A DNA stretch of 64,000 bases. Source: Paraburkholderia kururiensis JCM 10599 = LMG 19447 (GTDB taxonomy: Bacteria > Pseudomonadota > Gammaproteobacteria > Burkholderiales > Burkholderiaceae). The stretch is taken from positions 62,001 through 126,000 of the forward strand of contig NZ_RJZE01000021.1 in the NCBI RefSeq assembly GCF_003986935.1. The letters run 5' to 3'. Positions 15,168 to 24,186 of this stretch are shown here, piece by piece. Within the stretch, counting starts at the first letter, position 1, and each line of letters begins with the position of its first letter. Both the position numbers and the translations under genes were made by a program. The notes beneath the pieces are model-generated. The model had not been told where the DNA came from. It saw nothing but the letters and a program-made list of their open reading frames with translations, and ran no database searches.

Positions 15168-15815
15168 ATGAAAACCCGCCATCATCATTCGCTCCAGGAC
15201 GAGACCTACGCCACGCTGCGTCAGTGGCTCACCGTGGGCCGCTTCATGCCGGGCGAGCGGCTCAAGATCCATCATCTCGCGGCGCAGCTCGGCGTGGGCG
15301 AGATGCCCGTGCGCGCGGCGCTGCAACGGCTCGCGGCCGAATCGGGCGTGGTCAATGTGCCGAACTGCGGCGTCGTGGTGCCCCAGCTCACGAAGGCGAA
15401 ATTCGACGACGTGCTGAACGTGCGCCTGATGCTCGAAGGTGAGGCCGCGGAGCGCGGCGTGCCGCACCTCTCGGCGCGCGACATCGGCCGGCTCGACACA
15501 CTCGCCGCCGCCATGGCCGACGCGCTCGCGCAAGGCAAGCACAAGCGCTACCTCGACGCCAACGAGAAGTTCCATCTGATCCTCTATCGCGCAGGCGGCT
15601 CGCCGCTGCTCGTCGATCTGATCGAAACGGTGTGGCTACAGGTGGGCCCGATTTCGAACCTGCTGTTCGGCGACGCCGCTTTCGCGCAAACGCTCAACCA
15701 CGCCCACGAAGCACTCATGCAACAGTTGAAGCAACACGACGCAGCCGGCGTGCGGCGCGCCATCGAACACGACCTCGAACACGCGGCCCAATACCTGCGG
15801 ACGCTCTGCGTATGA
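15168..15815 (+). CDS. GntR/FadR-family regulator with FCD ligand domain
   Basis: Regulator of 215 residues, 25 bases after the aminotransferase. The N-terminal winged helix (TYATLRQWLTVGRFMPGERLKIHHLAAQLGVGEMPVRAALQRLAAE) is typical of GntR proteins. The all-helical FCD domain (about 85-210) shows the expected metal-ligand pattern (EKFHLILYRAGG, NHAHEALMQQLKQHD). Its ATGA stop/start overlap with the next gene means translational coupling to the FUSC protein. It most likely recognises the two TTTGATCAAA palindromes upstream of the operon, giving negative autoregulation relieved by a carboxylate or amino-acid ligand. Confidence 0.88.
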   Translation: MKTRHHHSLQDETYATLRQWLTVGRFMPGERLKIHHLAAQLGVGEMPVRAALQRLAAESGVVNVPNCGVVVPQLTKAKFDDVLNVRLMLEGEAAERGVPHLSARDIGRLDTLAAAMADALAQGKHKRYLDANEKFHLILYRAGGSPLLVDLIETVWLQVGPISNLLFGDAAFAQTLNHAHEALMQQLKQHDAAGVRRAIEHDLEHAAQYLRTLCV

Positions 15816-16453
15816 AAACACCTCCTGAAGCACCCCCTCGTTCACCGATGAAAACACGCGAAGAAAACCGCATCGATGCCCTCGACGCCCTGCAACGGTC
15901 GATGTTCGATCTCATCAAGGGGCTGCCGTTCAAGGGACGTCTGGCCCAAGGTCTGTTGATGGCGTTGCAGGCCGTGTTGAGCGCGAGCCTCGCCTATGGC
16001 ATCGGCCTCGCGCTGCATACCGAACAGGCGTTCTGGGCGGCGATCACGGCCATCGCCGTCACGCAGAACAGCTACAGCGACACGATGCATCTCTCGCGCG
16101 ACCAGTTCATCGGGGCGATAGCGGGCGGGCTGGTCGGATTCGCGGGCGCCATGCTGGGCGGCGGCCCGGGCGCCACGAACGCGTGGCCGCATTTCACGCA
16201 CGCGTGGCTGCATTTCGCGGTCTATATGGCGAGCGTGGCCATCGTCATTGCGGGCTGCTGGTGCTTCAACATGGGAAGCGCCGCGCGCCTCGGCGCGATT
16301 ACGACCACCATCGTGCTGCTCGTGCCCGCGAGCGGTCCGGCATGGAACATCGCGCTCGTGCGCTTCGCGGAAGTCACACTCGGCACGGTGTGCGCGCTCG
16401 CGGTGTGCTGGGTCACGGAGCGCATCGAGCAGCGCCGCACGACCGCCTCGTAA
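15812..16453 (+). CDS. FUSC-family inner-membrane protein
   Basis: Membrane protein of 213 residues with about six hydrophobic helices, matching the FUSC/aromatic-acid exporter fold (LAYGIGLALHTEQAFWAAITAIAVTQNSYSDTMHLSRDQFIGAIAGGLVG). It is much shorter than full efflux pumps such as AaeB and corresponds to one membrane half only. The start at 15812 overlaps the GntR stop by four bases (ATGA); an internal ATG at 15848 (MKTREENRID) is the alternative. Its place in the operon suggests export of a substrate or product of the aminotransferase pathway. Confidence 0.75.
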   Translation: MKTPPEAPPRSPMKTREENRIDALDALQRSMFDLIKGLPFKGRLAQGLLMALQAVLSASLAYGIGLALHTEQAFWAAITAIAVTQNSYSDTMHLSRDQFIGAIAGGLVGFAGAMLGGGPGATNAWPHFTHAWLHFAVYMASVAIVIAGCWCFNMGSAARLGAITTTIVLLVPASGPAWNIALVRFAEVTLGTVCALAVCWVTERIEQRRTTAS

Positions 16454-16631
16454 CGCCTACGGCCGACTGTCGTGACCACAGCCCTGTGACCACTACCCGG
16501 CGGTCACCTCCGGCAGCCACGACGAGCCGCTGCGACAAGACGCGCCCGCCATGGTTTTCCCGCCTGACCGCCCGGGCCTGCTTTGCTTTACCCTAACGCC
16601 TTTCTTACGTCTCCTCGGAACGCCTCGAGCC

Positions 16632-17243
16632 ATGCCTGAAGAATACGAAGTTCACGGACCCCACGATCACGCCGTGGAGCACGCGGCACATGGACACAGC
16701 GGACACAGCGCCCACGGCGGCGAACCATCCGCAGACCCGCTGCCGGGCCGCATCGCCGTGATGACCGCGGTGCTCGCCACGGTGGGCGCGATCCTTTCCT
16801 ACCAGAGCGGCACGACCGAGAACCTTGCGCTCTACTACAAGAACGAGGCCGCCATCCGCAAGACCGAAGCGGCCAATCAGTGGGCCTACTACCAGGCGAA
16901 GGGCGAAAAGCAGAATCTCGCGGAACTGGGCGCGGCGCTCGCACCCGCCGATTCGCCCGCGCGCGCCAAATTCGAAGCCGACGTGAAGAAGTATCGCGAC
17001 CAGAAGGAGCCCATCCGCACGCAGGCGGAAGCGCTCGAAAAGGAAGTGGAACGAAACGACGCCGCAGCCGAAACGCAACTGCACCGGCACCACCGCTGGG
17101 CGCAGGCCACCACGCTGATCCAGATCTCGATTGCACTCGCGGCCATCACGCTGCTCACGCGGCGCAACTGGCTGCAAGGCGTGACCATCGCCGCGGCGGT
17201 GGCGGGTATCGCGACAGGCGTCGCGGCCGCGCTCGCGCTTTGA
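16632..17243 (+). CDS. DUF4337 membrane protein
   Basis: Protein of 203 residues of the DUF4337 family, function unknown. The start at 16632 gives the family N-terminus MPEEYEVHGPHDHAVEHA; the His-rich segment (residues 8-35) could bind metal. A membrane helix at about 44-62 is followed by ENLALYYKNEAAIRKTEAANQWAYYQAKGEKQN, a soluble helical segment with coiled-coil character (about 100-155), and two C-terminal helices (about 160-202). It is followed by a convergent gene only 49 bases away and seems monocistronic. Confidence 0.8.
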   Translation: MPEEYEVHGPHDHAVEHAAHGHSGHSAHGGEPSADPLPGRIAVMTAVLATVGAILSYQSGTTENLALYYKNEAAIRKTEAANQWAYYQAKGEKQNLAELGAALAPADSPARAKFEADVKKYRDQKEPIRTQAEALEKEVERNDAAAETQLHRHHRWAQATTLIQISIALAAITLLTRRNWLQGVTIAAAVAGIATGVAAALAL

Positions 17244-17292
17244 TGAACGAGGTGGGCAACACGTGCCCACGTTCAGTGCGCGATGAATGCGC

Positions 17293-18414
17293 TCACGCGC
17301 TCAGCAGCACTCCACTGCGAATGGGCCGCACGCCGCTTACGCGACCCAGCGGCGCACCGGCCGTCACGAAACGCACGGCGCGCCGCATGTAAAGGATGCC
17401 GTCAGTGCGGCTCGTGAGCGTGACCGTTTCGTCGGTGATCGGATCGACGATATCGAAGAGCGCATCGCCGGCGCGCACCGCAGCGCCCGGCTCCACGCGA
17501 TGCACCAGAATGCCGCTCACCGGCGCGTAAAAAGGCTCGCTGCCCGCAAGCGGCGTAGCGTCGGCGAGTAGCGCAGGCAAGGGCTTCGGCTCGCCGCGAA
17601 TCGCGCCGCGCAGCATGAGGAAATCGACAATGGCGTCGGCGTCCTGTTGCGCCGTCTCCCACGTCACGTCGCGTTGACCGCGACACTCCACCGTCGTCGC
17701 CACCGTGCCCGCCCGCACGGGCCGCCCTGCCGGCGCACGTTGCTGCAAGCGCCACCAGAAGAGGCTGTGCGCTTCGTCGAACGCGAGGCCGCCCGAATCC
17801 GTGGCGAGCAGCGACGCCCGCGCGCCCAGGTAGCGCGCAAGCGGTTCGAACGCCTCCCATCCCGCGTCGCTCGTGTACAGGTGCATGGTGGCTTCGAGCG
17901 AGCAATGCAGGTCGATCACGACGTCCGCGTCGAACGAAAGCCTCAGCAATTCCAGCTGCAGCGATTCGAACTCCGTCTGCGGCGTCTGCGCGGCAAGCGC
18001 CGCTCGCACGGCTTCGCGCACGATCTCGACGTTGCGCCCGGCATCGCTCGTCAAGGCCTCTTCGACGCCTGCCGTCAGCGCGGCGAGATCGAGGAAATGC
18101 CGGTTGAAGTTCTTGCCGCTCAGCAATTCGAAGCGACCGACGAACTGCCCCAGCACGTTCTGCGCAAGACCCACGGGATTCGCCACCGGCACGAGCACGA
18201 TCTCCGCGGCCAGCACGCCTTGCGCCTCGAGCGCGGCAAGGCGGCGTCTCAGCATCACACCTGTCAGCATGGCCGGCGTTTCGTCGGCGTGCAGGGAACA
18301 CTGGATGTAGATCTTGGCGCCGTCCCCCAGGGACGAAGAACCGAAATGGAAACTGACAAGCTCGCGCCGCGTGCCGATGGCAGGCGAGAGCAAGGGCGTG
18401 ATGCGTGTGTGCAT
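17293..18414 (-). CDS. Succinylglutamate desuccinylase/aspartoacylase-family zinc hydrolase
   Basis: Zinc-dependent deacylase of 373 residues (peptidase M14-like). Zinc ligands are evident: His42 and Glu45 in CSLHADETPAM, and a later His in VIDLHCSLEATMHLY. The C-terminal part (about 290-370) is a beta-rich biotinyl-like domain (YAPVSGILVHRVEPGAAVRAGDALFDIVDP), as in DoeB-type N-acetyl-diaminobutyrate deacetylases. It is divergent from the LysR gene at 18585, its probable regulator. The family cleaves an N-acyl amino acid; the exact substrate is not clear. Confidence 0.85.
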   Translation of the reverse strand: MHTRITPLLSPAIGTRRELVSFHFGSSSLGDGAKIYIQCSLHADETPAMLTGVMLRRRLAALEAQGVLAAEIVLVPVANPVGLAQNVLGQFVGRFELLSGKNFNRHFLDLAALTAGVEEALTSDAGRNVEIVREAVRAALAAQTPQTEFESLQLELLRLSFDADVVIDLHCSLEATMHLYTSDAGWEAFEPLARYLGARASLLATDSGGLAFDEAHSLFWWRLQQRAPAGRPVRAGTVATTVECRGQRDVTWETAQQDADAIVDFLMLRGAIRGEPKPLPALLADATPLAGSEPFYAPVSGILVHRVEPGAAVRAGDALFDIVDPITDETVTLTSRTDGILYMRRAVRFVTAGAPLGRVSGVRPIRSGVLLSA

Positions 18415-18584
18415 GATGGACGTGACGATCGTGACGAGCCGGGCAAACGGCGGGAGGGTTCGCGTGCGACCTTCGGTGGGGCATGCCGGGGCCGCCGCGA
18501 CGCAACGCCATGGTACGTTCGGCCGCCTGCCTGCACGAGTGCTGATCCCGCTATCATGATCGTCTTTTCCGATCGTCCATCGCC

Positions 18585-19529
18585 ATGGCCCTCACGCTCA
18601 CGCAATTGCGCATCTTCACCGCTGTCGTGGAGCACGGCAGTCTGCGCGCCGCGGCGCGCGCGCTCGGCACCGCGCAGAGCGGCGTCACGCAACAGCTGCA
18701 AAACCTGGAGAGCACGCTGGGCGCCACGCTCTTCACGCGCACGAACCGCGGCATCGCGCTCACGGCGTTCGGCCAGCGGCTGCTCGCGCGCGCCGGCGCG
18801 ATTCTGGGCGAGTGCGAGCGCACCGAACAGGAGATGGCGCAATTGCGCGGTGCATTCGAAGGCACCGTCTCGCTCGGCATGACCACGGAACCGCTCGTCG
18901 ATACGCTCGCTCCCGTGCTCAGCGAGTTTCGCGCGCGCTACGAGCGCGTGGCGGTGCATCTCATGAGCGGCACGTCGCGCATGATGGTCTCGTGGATTCG
19001 CGACGGCACGCTCGACTTCGCCGTGGCCCCCGTGTCGAAACATACGGACGTCACCGGGCTGACAGTCACGAAGCTCTATGCGTCGGACCCGGTCGTGGTG
19101 TGTCGGCGCGGGCACCCGCTCGCCGCCGCCACGTCGCTGCGCCAGCTCGCGGGCTGCCAATGGATCGCGACACGTGCGCCGCATCAGCCCGGCATCGCCG
19201 CGGGCACGGCACCCGCCAGCCGCCTCGTCGATCTGTTCGCCGAACATCGTCTGCCGCCGCCCAAGATTTTCGTGACCACCGAGGCGCTGTTCGACGCGCT
19301 GCACCTGATCATCGAAACCGATTGCCTCTCGCTCGAGCCTTCGGTAGTGACGCGGCACCGGTCGTTCTCGCGCATGCTCACCACCGTTCCCATTCGCGAG
19401 CGCGTCAAGCGCACGGACATAGGCTTGCTGCAACGTGCGGACGCGCCCCTCACGCCCGCCGCCCAGGAACTGGCGGCCATGGTCGCCTCTTATGCGCGGG
19501 CCATGCAGGCTCGCAAAAGCCGCACGTAG
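18585..19529 (+). CDS. LysR-family regulator divergent from the deacylase
   Basis: LysR-type regulator of 314 residues with the HTH at residues 1-60 (LTLTQLRIFTAVVEHGSLRAAARALGTAQSGVTQQLQNLESTLG) and a substrate-binding effector domain (GTVSLGMTTEPLVDTLAPVLSEFRARY). It is 170 bases from the start of the divergent zinc deacylase and presumably controls it. Its effector region resembles regulators of aromatic and amino-acid catabolism, but no ligand can be named. Confidence 0.88.
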   Translation: MALTLTQLRIFTAVVEHGSLRAAARALGTAQSGVTQQLQNLESTLGATLFTRTNRGIALTAFGQRLLARAGAILGECERTEQEMAQLRGAFEGTVSLGMTTEPLVDTLAPVLSEFRARYERVAVHLMSGTSRMMVSWIRDGTLDFAVAPVSKHTDVTGLTVTKLYASDPVVVCRRGHPLAAATSLRQLAGCQWIATRAPHQPGIAAGTAPASRLVDLFAEHRLPPPKIFVTTEALFDALHLIIETDCLSLEPSVVTRHRSFSRMLTTVPIRERVKRTDIGLLQRADAPLTPAAQELAAMVASYARAMQARKSRT

Positions 19530-19616
19530 CATCCGATTCAACCAGCGCGCATGAGCGCTGCCCGCATTCAGATGCAGTGGGCATGAAGTTGAGCCGAATC
19601 GAACACGAGGGGCGTT

Positions 19617-19635
19617 TGTTGTCACCCAGGTAACA
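19617..19635. promoter_or_regulatory. Weak dyad upstream of the sigma factor
   Basis: TGTT-N11-AACA arms (with partial inner symmetry) stand 56 bases before the sigma-factor ATG. The geometry recalls Crp/Fnr-type sites, and a Crp/Fnr gene closes the locus at 24 kb. The match is weak and short. Confidence 0.2.
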
Positions 19636-19690
19636 GCTACGCACTCTGCGCATCGCCAATCTCACGTGCACCCCATCACGCGAGATAGCG

Positions 19691-20314
19691 ATGAGACCCG
19701 AGACCAACGTGTTACCCACGGGCACGTTTCGCCCGCGCGCCGATGCGTCATGCACGGCGAATGCCGCATTCGAACGCGCGTGGCGTTCCGTTCGCGGCCA
19801 CCTCGAACAACGCGCGCGCAACCTTGCCAAGGGCGATCGCGTCGCCGCAGACGATCTTGTCGCGAACACCGCGCTCAAGGCCCTGCTCTACATGCGGCGC
19901 ATGCCAGATCGCATCCGCAACCCCGAAGGGTTTCTCTTCACCGTGCTCAATCACGTGTTCCTCGACAGCGTGCGCCACGCGAGCCGCGAGGGCCGCGTGC
20001 TGTACTACTGCGACGAGTCCGATGCCGACTACCTGGGCGCAGCCGCGGCCACCACCATTTCACCCGCGCACATCGTGGAGCTTGGCGAAGGACTGGCGCT
20101 GATCGCCGAGGCCATCGAACGGCTCACGCCCGCGCAGCGCCAGCTCTTCTCGCTCAAGTTCGAACACGAGCTTTCCTACGCCGCGATTGCCGAAGAGCTG
20201 CACATCAACGAAGCGCTCGCGCGCAAACGTGTCGAGCTATTGCGTCGCAAGCTGCGCGCCGCCGTGGAAAAGCATCACACGCAGCCACACCCGCATTCAC
20301 GAATACGCGGCTGA
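19691..20314 (+). CDS. Sigma-70 family (ECF-like) sigma factor of the reb locus
   Basis: Sigma factor of 207 residues containing region 2 (DDLVANTALKALLYMRRMPDRIRNPEGFLFTVLNHVFLDSVR, about 55-100) and region 4 (LTPAQRQLFSLKFEHELSYAAIAEELHINEALARKRVELLRRKLR, about 145-195) with no region 3, as in ECF sigmas. A short linker rich in acidic residues lies between. No anti-sigma gene is next to it. It is the first gene of a co-directional run with four RebB-type genes, and small sigma factors are known neighbours of reb genes, so it probably directs their transcription. Confidence 0.85.
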   Translation: MRPETNVLPTGTFRPRADASCTANAAFERAWRSVRGHLEQRARNLAKGDRVAADDLVANTALKALLYMRRMPDRIRNPEGFLFTVLNHVFLDSVRHASREGRVLYYCDESDADYLGAAAATTISPAHIVELGEGLALIAEAIERLTPAQRQLFSLKFEHELSYAAIAEELHINEALARKRVELLRRKLRAAVEKHHTQPHPHSRIRG

Positions 20315-20385
20315 GACGTTCTTACTGCCGTTACCCGAGCCGCGCCTCGCGATCCAACGGACCCACGACCTCAAGGAGAAACTCC

Positions 20386-20616
20386 ATGGCGGATTCCACC
20401 GCAGTCAATGCCCAGATCACCGACGCCGTCACGCAAACCAACGTCAAGGTCGTTGCCGAGGCGCCGGCGCAGGCCATCGCATCGCTCTACCAGGTTGCGA
20501 GCCACTCCGCGGGTTTGTCGCTGCAGAACGCGGTGCAGAGCCAGCAGTCGCTGAACCAGATATCGACCGCCGTGGTGTCGAAAGCCGTGGCGCTGATCAT
20601 GGCCATCGGCGAATAG
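20386..20616 (+). CDS. rebB: RebB-family R-body protein (short)
   Basis: Small protein of 76 residues with the RebB/'killing trait' signature NAQITDAVTQTNVKVVAEAPAQAIASLYQ followed by LQNAVQSQQSLNQIS. AAGGAGA lies 9 bases before the ATG. In Caedibacter and Azorhizobium, Reb proteins polymerise into R-bodies, coiled protein ribbons that can unroll and rupture host or prey membranes. This copy lacks the C-terminal 30 residues seen in the two later RebB paralogs and ends after a hydrophobic AVALIMAIGE tail. Confidence 0.88.
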   Translation: MADSTAVNAQITDAVTQTNVKVVAEAPAQAIASLYQVASHSAGLSLQNAVQSQQSLNQISTAVVSKAVALIMAIGE

Positions 20617-20670
20617 CGCAGCCGATGCGCATAACGCGAGCGGTCGAGGTCAACACTGGAGCACTCCGTC

Positions 20671-21477
<807 letters not shown>

Positions 21478-21546
21478 ATCGCACCACGCCCGCTCACACC
21501 GATTCAGGCCGATTCAGCCCATTCACGAAGAACTCAAGGACACCCC

Positions 21547-22302
21547 ATGAGCGATATCGAATCGCAGGTCTCCTCCTCGTTGCGCCGTCTCGCGGAGACC
21601 TGGCTCAAACGCAGCCTGACGCCGGCCGAGGCGCGCGAACTGGAGAACTTCCAGCAGTCGTGGGCAAGCGGCGACGCTCCTGCCGCGATGCCTGCCACCA
21701 CTCAGGTACAAGGCAACACGACGTCGAGCGACCCCGCCGACCACGCACGCGCGCAGGCCGCGCAGGCACTGGCTGAGGGACGTCAGCGCTCGGAGAACGT
21801 CATCCGCGACATCCTGCAGAAACTGCAGAGCACGGCGGCGCAGGCGTTGCAGGCCCACGAGCACGAAGAGGCCGCCATCCTCAAGATCGTCGAGAGCGCA
21901 CGCTCGCTGAACGACCTGCGGCCTTCCGCGCTGAGCCTTCCAGGCAGCGGCGTGCCGCCCGCCGCGCAACTCGTGCTGCCGCAGATCGCAGACCGTCTCG
22001 CGAATCTCGTGAAGAGCGAGGTGGAACGCTGCTTCCAGCAGAACTTCGGCCCCTTGCAGCGCGAGCTTGCGAATGCGCTCACGCAGCTGCACGACGCGAA
22101 CAAAACGCCCGCGGACACGCAGCCGGACAGCGCGCAGCAAGCCTCGACGCAACAGGCCTCTACGCAACAAGCCTCACCGCAGCAAGGCCAGGCGACACAA
22201 CAAACCTCAACGCCACAAAGCACCGCCACGAGCAACACGGCAGGCAACGCCGCGCCCAACCCCAACACCGCCGCACAGCCCGCCCCGCCGCCCGCGGCCT
22301 GA
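21547..22302 (+). CDS. Unrecognised Gln-rich protein of the reb operon
   Basis: Protein of 251 residues not matched to a known family. Residues 1-40 are helical (SSLRRLAETWLKRSLTPAEARELENFQQSW). A long predicted helical or coiled-coil part spans about 60-190 (AQAAQALAEGRQRSENVIRDILQKLQSTAAQALQ; LANLVKSEVERCFQQNFGPLQREL). The last 60 residues are low-complexity Gln/Thr/Pro/Ala with three QQAST copies. No signal peptide and no membrane helix. It lies between two RebB genes with 69- and 79-base gaps, so it is probably co-expressed; an assembly factor or scaffold is one possibility. Confidence 0.65.
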   Translation: MSDIESQVSSSLRRLAETWLKRSLTPAEARELENFQQSWASGDAPAAMPATTQVQGNTTSSDPADHARAQAAQALAEGRQRSENVIRDILQKLQSTAAQALQAHEHEEAAILKIVESARSLNDLRPSALSLPGSGVPPAAQLVLPQIADRLANLVKSEVERCFQQNFGPLQRELANALTQLHDANKTPADTQPDSAQQASTQQASTQQASPQQGQATQQTSTPQSTATSNTAGNAAPNPNTAAQPAPPPAA

Positions 22303-22381
22303 GAGCTTCACAGAGTCCCATGGTGGACGTTCATGCAACCAGCGCGGCACGTGCCGTGCACCAACCTCAAGGAGTCTCAAC

Positions 22382-22708
22382 ATGGCCTTTCCCACTTCCG
22401 TGAACGACCAGGTCACCGATGCCGTCACGCAGTCCAACGTCAAGGTGGTCGGCGAAGCGCCCGCCATGGCGATGGGTTCCATCTATCAAACGATGGCCCA
22501 CTCCACCGGCATCCTGTTCGAGAACGCCGTGTCCGCGCAGCAGCAGCAGAACACGCTCACGCAGGCCGCCACCAACCAGGGCGTGATGCAGATCTACACG
22601 CTCGACACGACCGCGGCCGCGGGCGCCACCGAAAAGGTCGCGCAGACGGGCGTCTCGGACAACCTCACGAGCCTGCTCACGGTGCTCAACGCGTTCCGTC
22701 AGCGCTAA
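22382..22708 (+). CDS. rebB: RebB-family R-body protein
   Basis: RebB protein of 108 residues: MAFPTSVNDQVTDAVTQSN at the start, then KVVGEAPAMAMGSIYQTMAHSTGILFENAVSAQQQQN, and a Thr/Ala-rich C-terminus (TLDTTAAAGATEKVAQTGVSDNLTSLLTVLNAF). AAGGAG precedes the ATG. It is very close in sequence to the next gene, a tandem duplicate that diverges mainly in the last residues and at a few conservative positions. Together these are the likely main structural subunits of the ribbon. Confidence 0.9.
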   Translation: MAFPTSVNDQVTDAVTQSNVKVVGEAPAMAMGSIYQTMAHSTGILFENAVSAQQQQNTLTQAATNQGVMQIYTLDTTAAAGATEKVAQTGVSDNLTSLLTVLNAFRQR

Positions 22709-22782
22709 GGCGCGCCGCCGTCACGCGTGATACGCAGGGCATCATCCTCAACGCATGAAACGCATGATTCAGGAGCACAGCA

Positions 22783-23121
22783 ATGGCCTTTCCCACTTCC
22801 GTCAATAACCAGATCACCGACGCCGTCACGCAGTCGAACGTGAAAGTCGTCGCCGAGGCCCCGGCCATGGCGATGGGTTCGATCTACCAGACGATGGCCC
22901 ACTCCACCGGCATCCTGTTCGAGAACTCGGTGTCGTCGCAGCAGCAGCAGAACACGCTGTCGCAGGCCGCGGCCAACCAGGGCGTGATGCAGGTCTACAC
23001 GCTCGACACGACGGCTGCCGCCGGCGCCACCGAAAAGGTCGCGCAGACGGGCGTCGCCGACAACCTCACGAGCCTCCTCACGATCCTCAACGCACTGAAC
23101 CCTTCGGGCAGCGCGATCTGA
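22783..23121 (+). CDS. rebB: RebB-family R-body protein (tandem paralog)
   Basis: RebB protein of 112 residues, nearly the same as the previous one over residues 1-104, then ending NALNPSGSAI instead of NAFRQR. AGGAG lies 9 bases before the ATG. It is the last gene of the co-directional run and is followed at 23198 by a strong terminator, which marks the operon end. Two similar but not identical subunits are usual in reb loci. Confidence 0.9.
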   Translation: MAFPTSVNNQITDAVTQSNVKVVAEAPAMAMGSIYQTMAHSTGILFENSVSSQQQQNTLSQAAANQGVMQVYTLDTTAAAGATEKVAQTGVADNLTSLLTILNALNPSGSAI

Positions 23122-23197
23122 GCGGTCCGCCCTCGCGAGTGGCGTTCACCGGCGACACTCGTCACAGTCGTGACAGTCGTGAAACTCGCAGGCAGCA

Positions 23198-23232
23198 CGC
23201 CGAAGCGGCACACCGCTTCGGCGCTTTCGTTT
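23198..23232 (+). terminator. Terminator of the reb operon
   Basis: An 11-bp perfect stem (CGCCGAAGCGG at 23198-23208 with CCGCTTCGGCG at 23213-23223) and a 4-base loop are followed by CTTTCGTTTC. The T-rich side is on the plus strand, so it ends the reb transcript rather than the convergent regulator. Confidence 0.75.
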
Positions 23233-23251
23233 CAAGGGCGCGCGTTGAGCA

Positions 23252-24007
23252 TCAGCCGCCGGCCACGTTGGCCATGTAGCGCAACTGATCGACATCGACG
23301 ATGAGCAGCTTGTCCTGCGTCCACGTCACAAGACCGTTGCGGCGCCACGTCTGCAATTGCGCATTGAGCTTGGGGCGGCTCGCGTTCACCATCGCGGCGA
23401 GGCTGCTCTGGCTGGGCGGCAGCGGCACGACCACGCCGCCGAATTCGGCGCGCCCGCACCGGTCCACCACGGAAACCAGATAGCGCGCAAGCCGCGACTC
23501 GAGCCGATACAGGCAGACGGATTCCACGAACGCCGCCGCTTCGCGCAGCTTCAGGCGCAGCAGCATGAGTAGACGCTGCAGAAAAAGCGGCTCCTTCGTG
23601 AGTTCGGGAAAGTGGCGTCGGCCGAGAATGAAAATGCGCGTGTGCCCGCACGCGAACGCCGCGGATTCGCGCACGCCGGATTCGACGAGCGCGGTCTCGC
23701 CCACCACATCGCCCGGTTCGGTGCTGTTGATGATGAGCTCGCGTCCGTCGGGCCCGTACATGACCGAATACACGCGGCCCGACACCACGAACGCGACGAA
23801 GTCGTCCGGGTCGTGCTTGAGAAACAGCGCTTCCCCGTCGTTCAGGCGGCGCTCCACCACGTGGGTCGCGGCATGCCGCACCAATGCCTGAGGCATGTCG
23901 CGAAACAGCACCGACTGCTGGAGAATCGCGCCGCGGTCTTCGCATGCGCCCGCCCCGGCCTCCCATGATGAACCCCGTCCCCTTGTTCCCACTTTGGCCC
24001 CCGGCAC
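23252..24007 (-). CDS. Crp/Fnr-family regulator at the end of the reb locus
   Basis: Crp/Fnr protein of up to 251 residues. The cyclic-nucleotide-binding-like beta-barrel (about 35-150) includes GEALFLKHDPDDFVAFVVSGRVYSVMYG and STEPGDVVGETALVESG, and the winged helix (about 170-240) shows PLPPSQSSLAAMVNASRPKLNAQLQTWRRNGLV. The first ~25 residues are poorly conserved in type, so the true start may be downstream. It lacks an N-terminal Cys cluster like that of Fnr. It is convergent with the reb operon. Reb loci in other bacteria include a Crp/Fnr-type activator, so control of the sigma or reb genes is likely. Confidence 0.85.
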   Translation of the reverse strand: MPGAKVGTRGRGSSWEAGAGACEDRGAILQQSVLFRDMPQALVRHAATHVVERRLNDGEALFLKHDPDDFVAFVVSGRVYSVMYGPDGRELIINSTEPGDVVGETALVESGVRESAAFACGHTRIFILGRRHFPELTKEPLFLQRLLMLLRLKLREAAAFVESVCLYRLESRLARYLVSVVDRCGRAEFGGVVVPLPPSQSSLAAMVNASRPKLNAQLQTWRRNGLVTWTQDKLLIVDVDQLRYMANVAGG

Positions 24008-24186
24008 AGTTTTCTATGGAACACGTTTGAACGTTCGATTTGGCGTTCCGTGAAGCATTCATCATAGGAGTCGCGCGGCTCGCACATCTCCCTGCATTGC
24101 GCGCACGACTGCGTGTCTGAACGCAGTCGTGTACGATCCGCATCGATCGACAGATCGACAAACGGGCCCGCCAGAGGACAAGGACA

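Noticed and set aside
16551..16631. Upstream extension of the DUF4337 gene
   Set aside because: Family N-terminus MPEEYEVHGPHDH starts at 16632; the extension is unlike the family.
19617..19635. Crp/Fnr box upstream of the sigma factor as a firm feature
   Set aside because: Only the outer TGTT/AACA pairs match; kept as a weak candidate only.
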